Positions 27,415 through 37,951 of a DNA stretch of 64,000 nt are shown here, one piece after another; position 1 is the stretch's first letter, and each line of letters starts with the position of its first letter. The position numbers and the translations under genes are program-made. Under the pieces are notes generated by a model. The model searched no databases. It had not been told where the DNA came from and saw nothing but the letters and a program-made list of their open reading frames with translations. The stretch lies in assembly GCF_019402665.1 (NCBI RefSeq), contig NZ_VSST01000060.1, forward strand, positions 1-64,000. The letters run 5' to 3'. Source of the stretch: Bradyrhizobium canariense. Lineage in GTDB: Bacteria; Pseudomonadota; Alphaproteobacteria; Rhizobiales; Xanthobacteraceae.

Positions 27415-27486
27415 CTGATCTGCACAGCCATATCTACGATTCGCATAAGGTATATTATGGAATATATTTATATATAATCAGATCAG
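27415..27486. promoter_or_regulatory. Inverted CTGATCTG/CAGATCAG sites in the peptidase-TRAP intergenic region
   Basis: CTGATCTG (27415-27422) and its reverse complement CAGATCAG (27479-27486) are 56 bp apart and flank a very AT-rich stretch with TATATT and TATATAAT. The 456-bp gap between the divergent genes otherwise holds no gene. The pair could be operators of one regulator over both promoters. Confidence 0.4.
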
Positions 27487-27570
27487 TTGTTTAGCTAGAA
27501 TTCCTCGCATCGGACCTTCGTTCCTCGTCTCTTCCAGGTCGGCCGTCGCACCTCGCCCCGACTTTCGACC

Positions 27571-27596
27571 GCTACTGTGCATGGGGTTGTTTTCGC
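27571..27596. repeat. Dispersed 26-bp repeat, copy 1
   Basis: The 26 bases here are the exact reverse complement of 52092-52117. The core is CCCCATGCACAGTAG on the minus strand. Both copies are intergenic. Confidence 0.7.
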
Positions 27597-27755
27597 GTTT
27601 TTGAATCCGGTCCATGCCTCCGAAAGCCGATATTGCCGTGACGATGTCCGGCTGCAATAAGCGAAGCTTCGTGAGATCGCAGATGACCTTCTGACCGTCC
27701 GTCCGTATAGGTTTGCATCTCAGAACAACAACAAACTTTCCGAGGAAGCAGACCC

Positions 27756-28775
27756 ATGAGCTTTTCCCGCCGCACGCTTCTCAAGGCCTCCGCCGCGACC
27801 GCGGTCCTGGGCGGCCTCAGTGCGCCCCATGTGGCCCGCGCCCAGAGCGCCGAGTTCACCTACAAATACGCCAACAACCTGCCGGACACCCATCCGCTGA
27901 ACGTGCGCGCCAAGGAGATGGCGGCGGCGATCAAGGCCGAGACCAGTGGCAAGTTCGACCTCCAGATCTTTCCGAACAACCAGCTCGGGTCCGACACCGA
28001 CATGCTGAGCCAGATCCGGTCCGGCGGCGTCGAGTTCTTCACGCTGTCGGGGCTGATCCTGTCGACCCTGGTGCCGGCGGCGTCCATCAACGGCATCGGC
28101 TTCGCGTTCCCGGACTACGGCACGGTCTGGAAGGCCATGGACGGCGATCTCGGCGCCTTTGTCCGCGGCGAGATCAAGAAGGCCGGGCTCGAGGTCATGG
28201 ACAAGATCTGGGACAACGGCTTCCGCCAGACCACGTCGTCGAGCAAGCCGATCACCGGTCCGGACGATCTCAAGGGCTTCAAGATCCGCGTGCCGGTGTC
28301 GCCGTTGTGGACCTCGATGTTCAAGGCGTTCGATGCGGCGCCCGCCTCGATCAATTTCGCCGAGGTCTATTCCGCGCTGCAGACCAGGATCGTCGAGGGC
28401 CAGGAGAACCCGCTGGCGATCATCTCGACCGCCAAGCTCTACGAAGTCCAGAAATACTGCTCGCTCACCAACCACATGTGGGACGGCTTCTGGTTCCTGG
28501 CCAATCGCAAGGCCTGGAGCGCGCTGCCGGAGGATATTCGCACGGTCGTCGCCAAGAACATCAATGCGGCCGCGGTCAAGGAGCGTGAGGACACCGCCAA
28601 GCTCAATGCCAATCTGCAGCAGGAGCTCGCGGGCAAGGGCCTGACCTTCAACCTGCCCGCCGTTGCGCCGTTCCGCGACAAGCTGCGGTCCGCCGGCTTC
28701 TATGCCGAGTGGAAAGGCAAATATGGCGATCAGGCCTGGGACCTGCTGGAAAAGGCCGTCGGCAAGCTGTCGTAA
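27756..28775 (+). CDS. TRAP transporter solute-binding protein DctP
   Basis: 339-aa periplasmic binding protein of a TRAP transporter. The N-terminus SRRTLLKASAATAVLGG ending in ARAQ is a Tat-type (or long Sec) signal peptide. The mature part has the DctP fold: YANNLPDTHPLN, IFPNNQLGSDTDML, and the conserved Arg-containing KIRVPVSPLW and Asn-containing QENPLAII segments that hold the carboxylate of the ligand. The ATG at 27756 follows GAGGAAGC. The dctQM gene begins 15 nt after the stop. Confidence 0.92.
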   Translation: MSFSRRTLLKASAATAVLGGLSAPHVARAQSAEFTYKYANNLPDTHPLNVRAKEMAAAIKAETSGKFDLQIFPNNQLGSDTDMLSQIRSGGVEFFTLSGLILSTLVPAASINGIGFAFPDYGTVWKAMDGDLGAFVRGEIKKAGLEVMDKIWDNGFRQTTSSSKPITGPDDLKGFKIRVPVSPLWTSMFKAFDAAPASINFAEVYSALQTRIVEGQENPLAIISTAKLYEVQKYCSLTNHMWDGFWFLANRKAWSALPEDIRTVVAKNINAAAVKEREDTAKLNANLQQELAGKGLTFNLPAVAPFRDKLRSAGFYAEWKGKYGDQAWDLLEKAVGKLS

Positions 28776-28790
28776 CGCGTTGGAGCCGTC

Positions 28791-30680
28791 ATGGCTCATG
28801 TTGAGGTCGAAGGGAGCGGAGTGGCGGGCGAGGCGACTGTTCGGTCCCCTCGCCGACCTTCGTTGCTGGCCTCGACGGAGCGCGCACTCGGCCTCCTCGT
28901 CGAAATCCCTGCGGCCATTTTGGTGGTCGCCGAGATCGCGATCCTGTTTGCCGGCGTGGTCGCGCGCTACGGCCTGGACCGGCCGCTGATCTGGTCGGAC
29001 GAGCTCGCCTCGATCCTGTTCCTGTGGCTCGCCATGCTGGGCGCGGCGGTCGCGTTCCGCCGCTCCGAGCACATGCGCATGACTGCGGTCGTCGGCAGCG
29101 CCAAGCCGGCCACGCGGGCCTGGCTCGATCTGGTCGCGACCTGCGCGGCGCTGGCCTTCCTGGCGCTGATCGTCTGGCCGTCCTGGGACTACGCCTACGA
29201 GGAAAGCTTCATCACCACGCCGGCGCTGCAGATCTCCAATATGTGGCGCGCCGCGGCGCTGCCGGCCGGCATCTGCCTGATGGCGGTGTTCGCGCTGTTG
29301 CGGCTGCTGCGCGCAGCCGACTACCGCATGGTGCTGACGGCCGTGGTGTCCGTTGCCATCGTCGTCGGCTTGTTCTGGCTGGCGCAGCCTTATCTGCGAC
29401 CGCTCGGCAACCTCAACCTCGTCATCTTCTTCGTCGGCGTCGCCGGCTTCTGCGTCTTTGCCGGCGTTCCCATCGCGTTCGGCTTCGGCCTCGCCATCTT
29501 CGGCTATCTGGCACTGACCACGCGCACGCCGGTCATGGTGCTGGTCGGGCGGATGGACGAGGGCATGAGCCACCTCATTTTGCTCTCGGTGCCGCTGTTC
29601 GTATTCCTGGGGCTCCTGATTGAAATGACCGGCATGGCACGGGCCATGGTGGCGTTCCTAGCGAGCCTGCTCGGCCATGTCCGCGGCGGACTGCATTACG
29701 TCCTGGTCGGCGCGATGTACCTGGTCTCCGGCATCTCCGGCGCCAAGGCGGCCGACATGGCCGCGGTCGCGCCCGTGCTGTTCCCGGAGATGAAACAGCG
29801 CGGCGCCAAGCCCGGCGATCTCGTCGCGCTTCTGGCGGCGACCGGCGCGCAGACCGAGACCATTCCGCCGAGCCTCGTGCTGATCACGATCGGTTCGGTC
29901 ACCGGCGTCTCGATCGCCGCTTTGTTCACCGGCGGCCTCTTGCCCGGCGTGGTGCTCGCGATCACGCTGTGCATGCTGGTGTGGTGGCGCTACCGCCACG
30001 AGGACATGAGCCATGTCCGCCGCGCCACAGGCGGCGAGATCGGCAAGACCTTCGTCATCGCCCTGCCCGCGCTCGCGCTGCCCTTCGTGATCCGCTACGC
30101 CGTGGTCGAAGGCATCGCGACCGCCACCGAAGTCTCCACCATCGGCATCGTCTATGGCGCCCTGGTCGGCCTGCTCGTCTACCGCCGCTTCGACTGGCGG
30201 CGGCTGTTTCCGATGCTGGTCGAGACCGCTGCGCTGTCGGGCGCGATCCTGCTGATCATCGGCACGGCCACCGGCATGGCCTGGGGCCTGACGCAATCAG
30301 GCTTCTCGCGCTCGCTGGCGTCCGCCATGACCGGATTGCCGGGCGGCGCGGCGACCTTCATCGCCGTCTCGATCCTGGCCTTCACCATCCTCGGCAGTGT
30401 GCTGGAGGGCATCCCCGCGATCGTGCTGTTCGGGCCGCTGTTGTTTCCGATTGCGCGTGCGGTCGGCGTGCACGAGGTGCACTATGCCATGGTGATCATT
30501 CTCGCCATGGGTATCGGGCTATTCGCCCCGCCCTTTGGGGTTGGCTATTATGCCGCCTGCGCCATTGGACGCGTCGATCCGGCCGAAGGCATCAGGCCGA
30601 TCTGGGGCTATCTGCTGGCGCTACTGGTAGGATTGATCGTCGTCGCCGTGTTTCCGTGGATCTCCATCGGATTCCTGTAG
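28791..30680 (+). CDS. TRAP transporter fused permease DctQM
   Basis: 629-aa membrane protein with a four-helix DctQ part (about 30-190; RPLIWSDELASILFLWLAMLG) fused to a DctM part of about 12 helices (from about 205; VPIAFGFGLAIFGYLAL, LLIEMTGMARAMVAFLASLLGHVRGG, GTATGMAWGLTQ). DctM drives sodium-coupled uptake of the ligand delivered by DctP. The fusion is common in this family. It sits between dctP and the acyl-CoA synthetase gene, all on one strand with short gaps. Confidence 0.93.
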   Translation: MAHVEVEGSGVAGEATVRSPRRPSLLASTERALGLLVEIPAAILVVAEIAILFAGVVARYGLDRPLIWSDELASILFLWLAMLGAAVAFRRSEHMRMTAVVGSAKPATRAWLDLVATCAALAFLALIVWPSWDYAYEESFITTPALQISNMWRAAALPAGICLMAVFALLRLLRAADYRMVLTAVVSVAIVVGLFWLAQPYLRPLGNLNLVIFFVGVAGFCVFAGVPIAFGFGLAIFGYLALTTRTPVMVLVGRMDEGMSHLILLSVPLFVFLGLLIEMTGMARAMVAFLASLLGHVRGGLHYVLVGAMYLVSGISGAKAADMAAVAPVLFPEMKQRGAKPGDLVALLAATGAQTETIPPSLVLITIGSVTGVSIAALFTGGLLPGVVLAITLCMLVWWRYRHEDMSHVRRATGGEIGKTFVIALPALALPFVIRYAVVEGIATATEVSTIGIVYGALVGLLVYRRFDWRRLFPMLVETAALSGAILLIIGTATGMAWGLTQSGFSRSLASAMTGLPGGAATFIAVSILAFTILGSVLEGIPAIVLFGPLLFPIARAVGVHEVHYAMVIILAMGIGLFAPPFGVGYYAACAIGRVDPAEGIRPIWGYLLALLVGLIVVAVFPWISIGFL

Positions 30681-30703
30681 GCCGGCGCGTGAGGGAGGTG
30701 TCG

Positions 30704-32353
<1,650 letters not shown>

Positions 32354-32518
32354 GCCGATTCCATGAGTCTGGCAACGCATTGAGAGGTCCCTGCCGTCCT
32401 AATTGCTTGATAAAGCTGGACAGGCAAGGCAACGTCCAGCCGGAATCGCCGACATCAATCCGGCGACCGATCCCGCTCAGCCTTCGCCGGTGAAGGCAAA
32501 GCTCCCTATCGAGGCTTT

Positions 32519-33211
32519 ATGGCAGCCATCCCCGCCGACAAGTTGAAGCTCTTTCGCATCCGCCGCGCGCCAAAAGGCGGTCGCAAGGCAGCGCCGGGCC
32601 CGAACATCGAGGGAAAAATCCTCGATGCGGCAGAGTTCGTCTTTGGGCATTTCGGCTTTCGCGGAGCGACGACGGCCCTGATCGCTAAAAAAGCATCGAT
32701 CGCGAAACCCCACATTTACTATTATTTCGAAGACAAGGAGGATCTGTATCGCGCGGTGCTGGAACGTGCGATGAACATGTGGGCACGAGACATGGACAGT
32801 CTCGACATGACGTCCGATGTCGAGACCATCCTCGTGCGCTACATCAGCAGGAAGATCGATTTCTCGCGAGATCACCCGCATCTGTCGCGCATCTATGCCA
32901 ACGAAATCATCAGCGGCGCTCAATTCATCGGCAGCTTCATTGAAAAAGTCTCGACCCCGTTGCTGCTCGACAAGGTCAAGACGCTCGACCAATGGACCGC
33001 CAGCGGGGCGATTCGGCCGATCAGCGCCGTCGATCTTTTCTTCTGCATCTGGGCGATGACCCAGGCCTATGCCGATTATTCCAGCCAGATGATCATCATG
33101 AAAGGTAAGCGACAGCTCGAAGAGGCCGACTACACCGCGGCCAAGGCGACGATCGTCCAGCTGGTTCTCGGCGGACTTGGTCTTTCGGGCCCTGCCGAGG
33201 CTGGCGCCTAG
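32519..33211 (+). CDS. TetR family regulator, RutR-like
   Basis: 230 aa. The N-terminal helix-turn-helix covers about residues 35-80 (ILDAAEFVFGHFGFRGATT, then IAKKASIAKPHIYYYF). The ligand domain has the RutR-type stretch HPHLSRIYANEIISGA near residue 120. RutR controls pyrimidine use in proteobacteria and binds uracil. The NCS1 permease downstream supports a nucleobase-type effector, although it may regulate the acyl-CoA/TRAP genes instead. The ATG at 32519 follows GAGG. It is 165 nt after the synthetase gene. Confidence 0.88.
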   Translation: MAAIPADKLKLFRIRRAPKGGRKAAPGPNIEGKILDAAEFVFGHFGFRGATTALIAKKASIAKPHIYYYFEDKEDLYRAVLERAMNMWARDMDSLDMTSDVETILVRYISRKIDFSRDHPHLSRIYANEIISGAQFIGSFIEKVSTPLLLDKVKTLDQWTASGAIRPISAVDLFFCIWAMTQAYADYSSQMIIMKGKRQLEEADYTAAKATIVQLVLGGLGLSGPAEAGA

Positions 33212-33378
33212 CCCTTTGTTCGGCCGTTCGTTTTTCGCCAGCGGCCCTGTTTCCCCCTCTCCGCCATTACGCTCACGTGCGGGACATCCTAGCCAGAACG
33301 GAACTGGATTTCCGGTTGCAGCGAGGCGTTTTTGCGCCGGTAGCCGGCGCCAGATCCGAAATTCGTGTTTGTAAAAAT

Positions 33379-33412
33379 ATTTTATCGATCGTAAAATGAT
33401 TTTATCGATCGT
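33379..33412 (+). promoter_or_regulatory. 20-bp-spaced direct repeat, candidate TetR operator
   Basis: ATTTTATCGATCGT occurs at 33379-33392 and exactly 20 bp later at 33399-33412. Each copy contains the palindrome CGATCG, and the first is nearly symmetric as TTTTATCGATCGTAAAA. It lies in an AT-rich 317-bp gap between the RutR-like gene and the NCS1 permease, with TATAAAA just downstream. It is not the E. coli RutR consensus. Confidence 0.55.
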
Positions 33413-33528
33413 TATAAAATGGCATGTCGCTTGCTTCGACCCGATCTTCCGCAAAGTGCGAGCACCCATAGCAGGGACTGCGGCTTCCAACGCCGTTGCC
33501 CTGCGCCAGCAAATCCGAGGTAGAGGAC

Positions 33529-35010
33529 ATGTCATCCAACAGCGGCGACGTTCCCACGCTGATCATCACCGGCGCCCATCCAAAGCTTTACAATCACGAC
33601 CTTGCTCCAACCGCGCCTGAGGGCCGAACCTGGGGTGTCTTCAGCCTGTTTGCGATGTGGATGTCGGACGTCCATTCCGTGGGCGGCTACACATTCGCGG
33701 CGAGCCTGTTCTTTCTCGGCCTGACAGGCTGGCAGGTGCTGATCTCGATGCTGGTGGGTATCACGGCGGTCTACTTCCTGATGAACCTGATCGGACGGCC
33801 CTCGCTACGCTACGGCATTCCGTTCCCGGTCGTGGCCCGCATCTCGTTCGGGGTGATGGGCGCCAATCTCGCCGCCATGGTGCGGGGCGTCGTCGGCATT
33901 GTCTGGTACGGCGTGCAGACCTACTTCGCCTCGAAGGCGGTGCAAGTCCTGATCGTCACTCTGATGCCGTCGGCCGCCGATCTCACGCACAACAGCATCG
34001 CCGGCCTGTCGACGCTCGCATGGTTCAGCTTCCTTTTCATGTGGCTGTTCCAACTTCTCATCTTCCTCAGCGGGATGGAGCGCATCCGCCGCTTCATCGA
34101 TTTCTGCGGACCCGTGGTCTACGTCGTCATGTTCGCGTTGGCGACCTGGATGTTATGGCAGGCCGGTTTCTCAAGCCTGTCCCTTCAACTCAGCCCGCCG
34201 GCCGCCACAACCGCGGCGACGATTGGCGTGATGGCGAATGCCGCGATGCTGATCGTGGCCTACTTCTCGGCGCTCCTGCTCAATTTCGGCGACTTCGCCC
34301 GGTTCGGCAAGGATGAGCGAGCCATGAAAACCGGCAATCTGCTCGGGCTTCCCGTCAATTTCCTGGTCTTCTCGATCATCACAGTGATCGTGACGGCCGG
34401 TACGCTGAAGGTGTTTGGCGAGGCGATCATGGATCCAGTGCTGATCGTGGAGAAGATCGGCAATCCGTTCGTCGTCGTTATCGGATCGATCACGTTCATC
34501 GTCGCGACGATGGGCATCAACATCGTCGCGAATTTCGTTTCGCCGGCTTACGACATCTCCAACCTGAATCCCCAGCGCATCAATTTCAGGCTGGGAGGCC
34601 TCATCACGTCGATCCTGTCGGTACTCGTCTGCCCCTGGCTGTTCGTGGCCAGCCCGTCGGCCATCACGCTGTTCGTCAGCATCTTCGGCTCTGCGCTCGG
34701 GCCCATGTTCGGCATCATGATCGCCGACTACTATCTCGTGAAAAAGGAAATCGTCGTGCTGGAGGACCTCTATACAATGTCACCAGCCGGTGAATTCCAT
34801 TACGACGGCGGCTGGAACTACAAGGCGCTGATTGCACTTGCGGTGTCCGGCACTCTGTCGATCGGACTCTCGCTGGCAGGCGCCTATGGACTGATCTTCA
34901 ACGTCGGCGACTGGGGTTGGCTCATCGGGGCCACTGCCGGCGGACTGATCTACCGAGCCCTCTCGAAGGAGCAAAGGCCGGTTTCCGTCATTGTCGGGGC
35001 GGGCGAATGA
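33529..35010 (+). CDS. NCS1 family nucleobase/hydantoin-type permease
   Basis: 493-aa inner-membrane symporter of the nucleobase:cation symporter-1 family (cytosine, uracil, allantoin, hydantoin, thiamine). It has about 12 hydrophobic segments. The typical opening is TWGVFSLFAMWMSDVHSVGGYTFAAS, and the signature GMRYGIPFPV-like segment is here LRYGIPFPVVARISFGVMGAN; IADYYLVKK occurs near the end. The ATG at 33529 follows GAGGTAGAGG. No catabolic genes for pyrimidines or hydantoins are adjacent, so the substrate stays open. Confidence 0.9.
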   Translation: MSSNSGDVPTLIITGAHPKLYNHDLAPTAPEGRTWGVFSLFAMWMSDVHSVGGYTFAASLFFLGLTGWQVLISMLVGITAVYFLMNLIGRPSLRYGIPFPVVARISFGVMGANLAAMVRGVVGIVWYGVQTYFASKAVQVLIVTLMPSAADLTHNSIAGLSTLAWFSFLFMWLFQLLIFLSGMERIRRFIDFCGPVVYVVMFALATWMLWQAGFSSLSLQLSPPAATTAATIGVMANAAMLIVAYFSALLLNFGDFARFGKDERAMKTGNLLGLPVNFLVFSIITVIVTAGTLKVFGEAIMDPVLIVEKIGNPFVVVIGSITFIVATMGINIVANFVSPAYDISNLNPQRINFRLGGLITSILSVLVCPWLFVASPSAITLFVSIFGSALGPMFGIMIADYYLVKKEIVVLEDLYTMSPAGEFHYDGGWNYKALIALAVSGTLSIGLSLAGAYGLIFNVGDWGWLIGATAGGLIYRALSKEQRPVSVIVGAGE

Positions 35011-35064
35011 CGTTCGAAGTTGCGGATCCATCGCCATGTGGGCGGCGGCCCCGCAATACTCTTG

Positions 35065-35092
35065 GCATGCGCGTTCGGTCGAACGCGCATGC
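35065..35092. terminator. 28-bp perfect palindrome between convergent genes
   Basis: GCATGCGCGTTCG, then GT, then CGAACGCGCATGC: 13-bp arms with a 2-nt centre. It lies 54 nt past the permease stop and 39 nt before the stop of the convergent unknown gene, as expected for a bidirectional hairpin terminator. No T-run is seen on either side. Confidence 0.65.
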
Positions 35093-35131
35093 TAGCCAGA
35101 TACGACGTCGCGATGATCGGTGGCGATATCG

Positions 35132-35650
35132 TTACCTGCTGCGAGCCCCTTCGCCGGTCTGGACTGGATGCAAGTCTGCAACCGCTTCCTCCAGGATGGT
35201 AGCAATCTCCAACAGCGAGATCACCAAGCGCGGCGTGCGCCTCAGCCTGTCGTCGATCGCGGCGGCGAACAGATCGTTCCGCTTCCGGCTACTGAGCAAC
35301 CGCCATCGTCCAAAGGCGATCTTGTGGACGTTGCCGGAAACAAATCCGACCGAGGCCCATAGTTGCTCGGATTCCAGCAGGAGCTCGCCTGCCATCCGAT
35401 CCATCACGGTGACGATCGCGAGCAGATCATCGGTCACGGTCGCCAGACCGACCGCGCGGCTACCCGGATTATCGTCATGTGAACTCCACTCGCTTGCGGT
35501 CTTCGATATTGGCCTGGCTTGCAATCCAGCGAGTTTGTCCACAAGCGCGGCGAACCGAGAACGGGCCGCGCGGACGACATCTTCCAGGAAAGACAGATTG
35601 GTCTGCGCCGACCCCGACATGGCGTGCGGTTTGATCGTCTTAAAATACAT
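35132..35650 (-). CDS. Hypothetical protein
   Basis: 172 aa from an ATG at 35650 that follows GGGGAG with a good spacing. The sequence looks like a helical cytoplasmic protein (FLEDVVRAARSRFAALVDKLAGL, LATVTDDLLAIVTVMDRMAGELLLES, LVISLLEIATILEEAVADL). No family is recognised. It is divergent from the AraC gene at 35839 and convergent with the NCS1 permease, with a palindrome between the stops. A longer frame to 35764 exists without a good ribosome site. It may be a real orphan gene; the hydrophobic/charged pattern is the main support. Confidence 0.5.
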   Translation of the reverse strand: MYFKTIKPHAMSGSAQTNLSFLEDVVRAARSRFAALVDKLAGLQARPISKTASEWSSHDDNPGSRAVGLATVTDDLLAIVTVMDRMAGELLLESEQLWASVGFVSGNVHKIAFGRWRLLSSRKRNDLFAAAIDDRLRRTPRLVISLLEIATILEEAVADLHPVQTGEGARSR

Positions 35651-35838
35651 CAATGCTCCCCGGAGGCAACCAACGTGAAAGTTGAACAGTTGCCTAGATC
35701 TAAGGTCATCCGACCCGAGGTGCTTGAACGTCCTGAGCCACGATTGATCGAAACCGGCCTGCAAGGAAATCAGGCAAGGGCATCAAAACCGAACGCAGAG
35801 TGGGTCGGTCGCGTTCGGCCGCGCATTGGAGACACATC

Positions 35839-36744
35839 ATGAGCGATGATGGCCTCTACGGCGACCGGCTAGCGAAGCTATTTCCAATGATCAGCGAGCC
35901 GAGCTCGGGCCTCGTCAAGTCGCTACAAAAGGGAACATTCGCCGCGGTGCGAATGGCATATTCCGGACCGGTCGGCGATCCGACGCTGCCATCGCCTCCG
36001 GACGAGGCCTTCGCACTTTGCCTTCGGCTGCAGTATCAGAGAGCCGAGTCGTGGCTGGATGGTCGATCCGCACCCAAGGGCGCGTTGAAGGACGAGACGA
36101 GTATCTACGATCTGCGATGTGAAACGGTCGTTCACTTCCGCGATCCCTTTGACTTTCTCTACCTGTATCTGCCGCACGGCACGCTAAATGAATTGGCGAA
36201 CCAGCTTGATCTTGGCCGCGTTGAATATGACGTTGGCGCGGGCGCGAACTTCATGGATCCAGTCATGGCTCATCTGGGTGCTTGCCTTCTGCCGGCGCTC
36301 GAAAGTCCGCATGAGGCCAACGAGCTTTTCGTGGGCCACGTCGCGATGGCGCTCAACACGCATTTTCTCAAGACCTATGCCGTCGGCCAACCTCGCAATC
36401 GCTCTCACCGCAGCGGATTGGCGCCATGGCAACTTCGGACCGCGAAGGCACTCCTTCGCGCAAATCTCGATGGCGAGATCGCGTTGGCCCGAATTGCCGC
36501 TGAGTGTGGCGTGTCAGCCGCCCACTTCGCCCGAGCATTCAGAGTCAGCACGGGAACACCGCCGCATCGATGGTTGATGAATCAGCGTATCGAGCAAAGC
36601 AAGAGCCTGCTGGCAAGCTCGCCGCTATCGCTCACGGAAATCGCCATCAAATGCGGCTTCGCGGATCAGAGCCATTTTACCAGAGCGTTCTCAGCAGCAA
36701 CGGGTGCCACGCCAGGACGCTGGCGACTGGTCCGCAAAGCTTAA
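35839..36744 (+). CDS. AraC family transcriptional regulator
   Basis: 301 aa with an N-terminal effector-binding region (about 1-185) and a C-terminal pair of helix-turn-helix motifs (IALARIAAECGVSAAHFARAFRVSTG and LSLTEIAIKCGFADQSHFTRAFSAATG). The ATG at 35839 follows GGAGA. The end GATPGRWRLVRKA is typical. It resembles the AraC protein at 56937 over both halves (for example DPVMAHLG versus DPVMRHLS), so the two are probably paralogues. The convergent TRAP operon is a possible target but there is no direct evidence. Confidence 0.9.
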   Translation: MSDDGLYGDRLAKLFPMISEPSSGLVKSLQKGTFAAVRMAYSGPVGDPTLPSPPDEAFALCLRLQYQRAESWLDGRSAPKGALKDETSIYDLRCETVVHFRDPFDFLYLYLPHGTLNELANQLDLGRVEYDVGAGANFMDPVMAHLGACLLPALESPHEANELFVGHVAMALNTHFLKTYAVGQPRNRSHRSGLAPWQLRTAKALLRANLDGEIALARIAAECGVSAAHFARAFRVSTGTPPHRWLMNQRIEQSKSLLASSPLSLTEIAIKCGFADQSHFTRAFSAATGATPGRWRLVRKA

Positions 36745-36895
36745 TCCCGGATGACCATGTCCAGGAACGCAGCGGCCGTGTCGCCGGTGCGAGGTTTTCG
36801 GCTCCGCTCCCCGGAGCGCTCCCACCAGCAAGGCCGTGCTGCGTTACGCCTGGTGATCTTGCCTGGTAGACAATTGCCGCTGATACGGGAGAGAC

Positions 36896-36926
36896 CTTCC
36901 GCTCGCGTCGCGAAAGCGAACGGAAG
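36896..36926. terminator. Imperfect hairpin between AraC gene and dctP
   Basis: CTTCCG (36896-36901) and CGGAAG (36921-36926) form the outer stem, with CTCGC/GCGA-type pairing inside. It is 12 nt from the dctP stop. The intergenic stretch 36745-36938 holds no gene. The match is modest. Confidence 0.3.
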
Positions 36927-36938
36927 ATATTCCTGCCC

Positions 36939-37916
36939 TCACATCTTCTTGTAGGCGTCAACCAAAGCCTGGCCGTCGGCTCCCGCCTTCTTGAGCCAGT
37001 CGGCGGTGAGCTGTTCGCCGATCTTCTGGAAGCCGGCCTTCAGGGCCGGGCTCGGCGGCTCGACCGTCATGCCCTTAGCCTTGAGCTGATCGATGTACCA
37101 GGTGCTCTTGTCCTGCCAAGCCTTCCAGCCGCGGGTTTCCGCGGTCGCGGCGGCCTTGAGGATGGCCTCCTGGGTCGGCTTGTCGAGCGCCTCGAACGCA
37201 GCCTTGTTGACGAAGGTGTAGTCCTTCGGGATCCAGGCTTGCACGTCATAGAAGTACTTCAGCGACTCCCATGCCTTCGCATCGTAGCCTGTGCCGCCTG
37301 ACGACATGAAGGAGTTCACGACGCCGGTCGCAAGTGCCTGCGGCAGCTCGGCGGCCTGAATGGTGACGGACTGCGCACCGACCAGTTCGCCGATGCGCGC
37401 AGTTCCAACGTTATAAGCCCGCCATTTCAGGCCCTTCATGTCTTCGATGGTCGCAAGCGGCTTGCTGACATAGACGCCCTGCGGCGCCCACGGCACGACA
37501 AACAGGAGCTTGAGCCCCTGCGCCTCCAGCTTCTTCGTAATCAGCGGCTTCGACGCCTGGTACAGCTTCATGGCGTCCGGGAAGCTGGTCGCCAGAAACG
37601 GCACGACGTCGACCCCGAATACCGGATCCTCGTTCTCGTGGATCGACAGCAAGACTTCGCCCATCTGCGCCTGCCCGGTCATCACCGCGCGCTTGATGTC
37701 GGGCGCCTTGAACAGTGAGGCGCCCGGATGGACCGTGATCTGGAGCTTGCCGGACGTGGCGGCTTCGACGTCCTTGGCGAAGGCAACGAGGTTCTCGGAG
37801 TGCGGATTGTCGGCCGGATACGCCGCCGGCAGATTCCATTTGGTCTGAGCCAAAGCGGGTGTCGCGGCCAGCACGGCGCCGGCGATCAGGGATGCGCGGA
37901 ATAAACGAGACATCAT
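36939..37916 (-). CDS. TRAP transporter solute-binding protein DctP
   Basis: 325-aa periplasmic binding protein. The signal peptide is SRLFRASLIAGAVLAATPALAQ. The mature protein starts KWNLPAAYPADNPHSENLV and has HPGASLFKAPDIKRAV, LKWRAYNVGTARIGE (conserved Arg) and GVVNSFMSSGGTGYDAK. The start ATGATG at 37916/37913 has AGGAGA 6 nt upstream. It belongs to the dctQMP set on the minus strand (order Q, M, P). The ligand is probably a small organic acid but cannot be read from the sequence; it is not closely similar to the DctP at 27756. Confidence 0.92.
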   Translation of the reverse strand: MMSRLFRASLIAGAVLAATPALAQTKWNLPAAYPADNPHSENLVAFAKDVEAATSGKLQITVHPGASLFKAPDIKRAVMTGQAQMGEVLLSIHENEDPVFGVDVVPFLATSFPDAMKLYQASKPLITKKLEAQGLKLLFVVPWAPQGVYVSKPLATIEDMKGLKWRAYNVGTARIGELVGAQSVTIQAAELPQALATGVVNSFMSSGGTGYDAKAWESLKYFYDVQAWIPKDYTFVNKAAFEALDKPTQEAILKAAATAETRGWKAWQDKSTWYIDQLKAKGMTVEPPSPALKAGFQKIGEQLTADWLKKAGADGQALVDAYKKM

Positions 37917-37951
37917 CGGGCTTCTCCTCACAGTCAATTCAAACGGTACGC

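Noticed and set aside
27720..29573. 617-aa minus-strand open frame opposite dctP and dctQM
   Set aside because: Composition bias (Arg/Asp/Gln/Gly) and no motifs; the plus-strand TRAP genes explain the DNA.
34917..35678. 253-aa plus-strand frame past the NCS1 permease
   Set aside because: Starts inside the permease gene, spans the 28-bp palindrome and lacks protein character; the opposite-strand frame is better.
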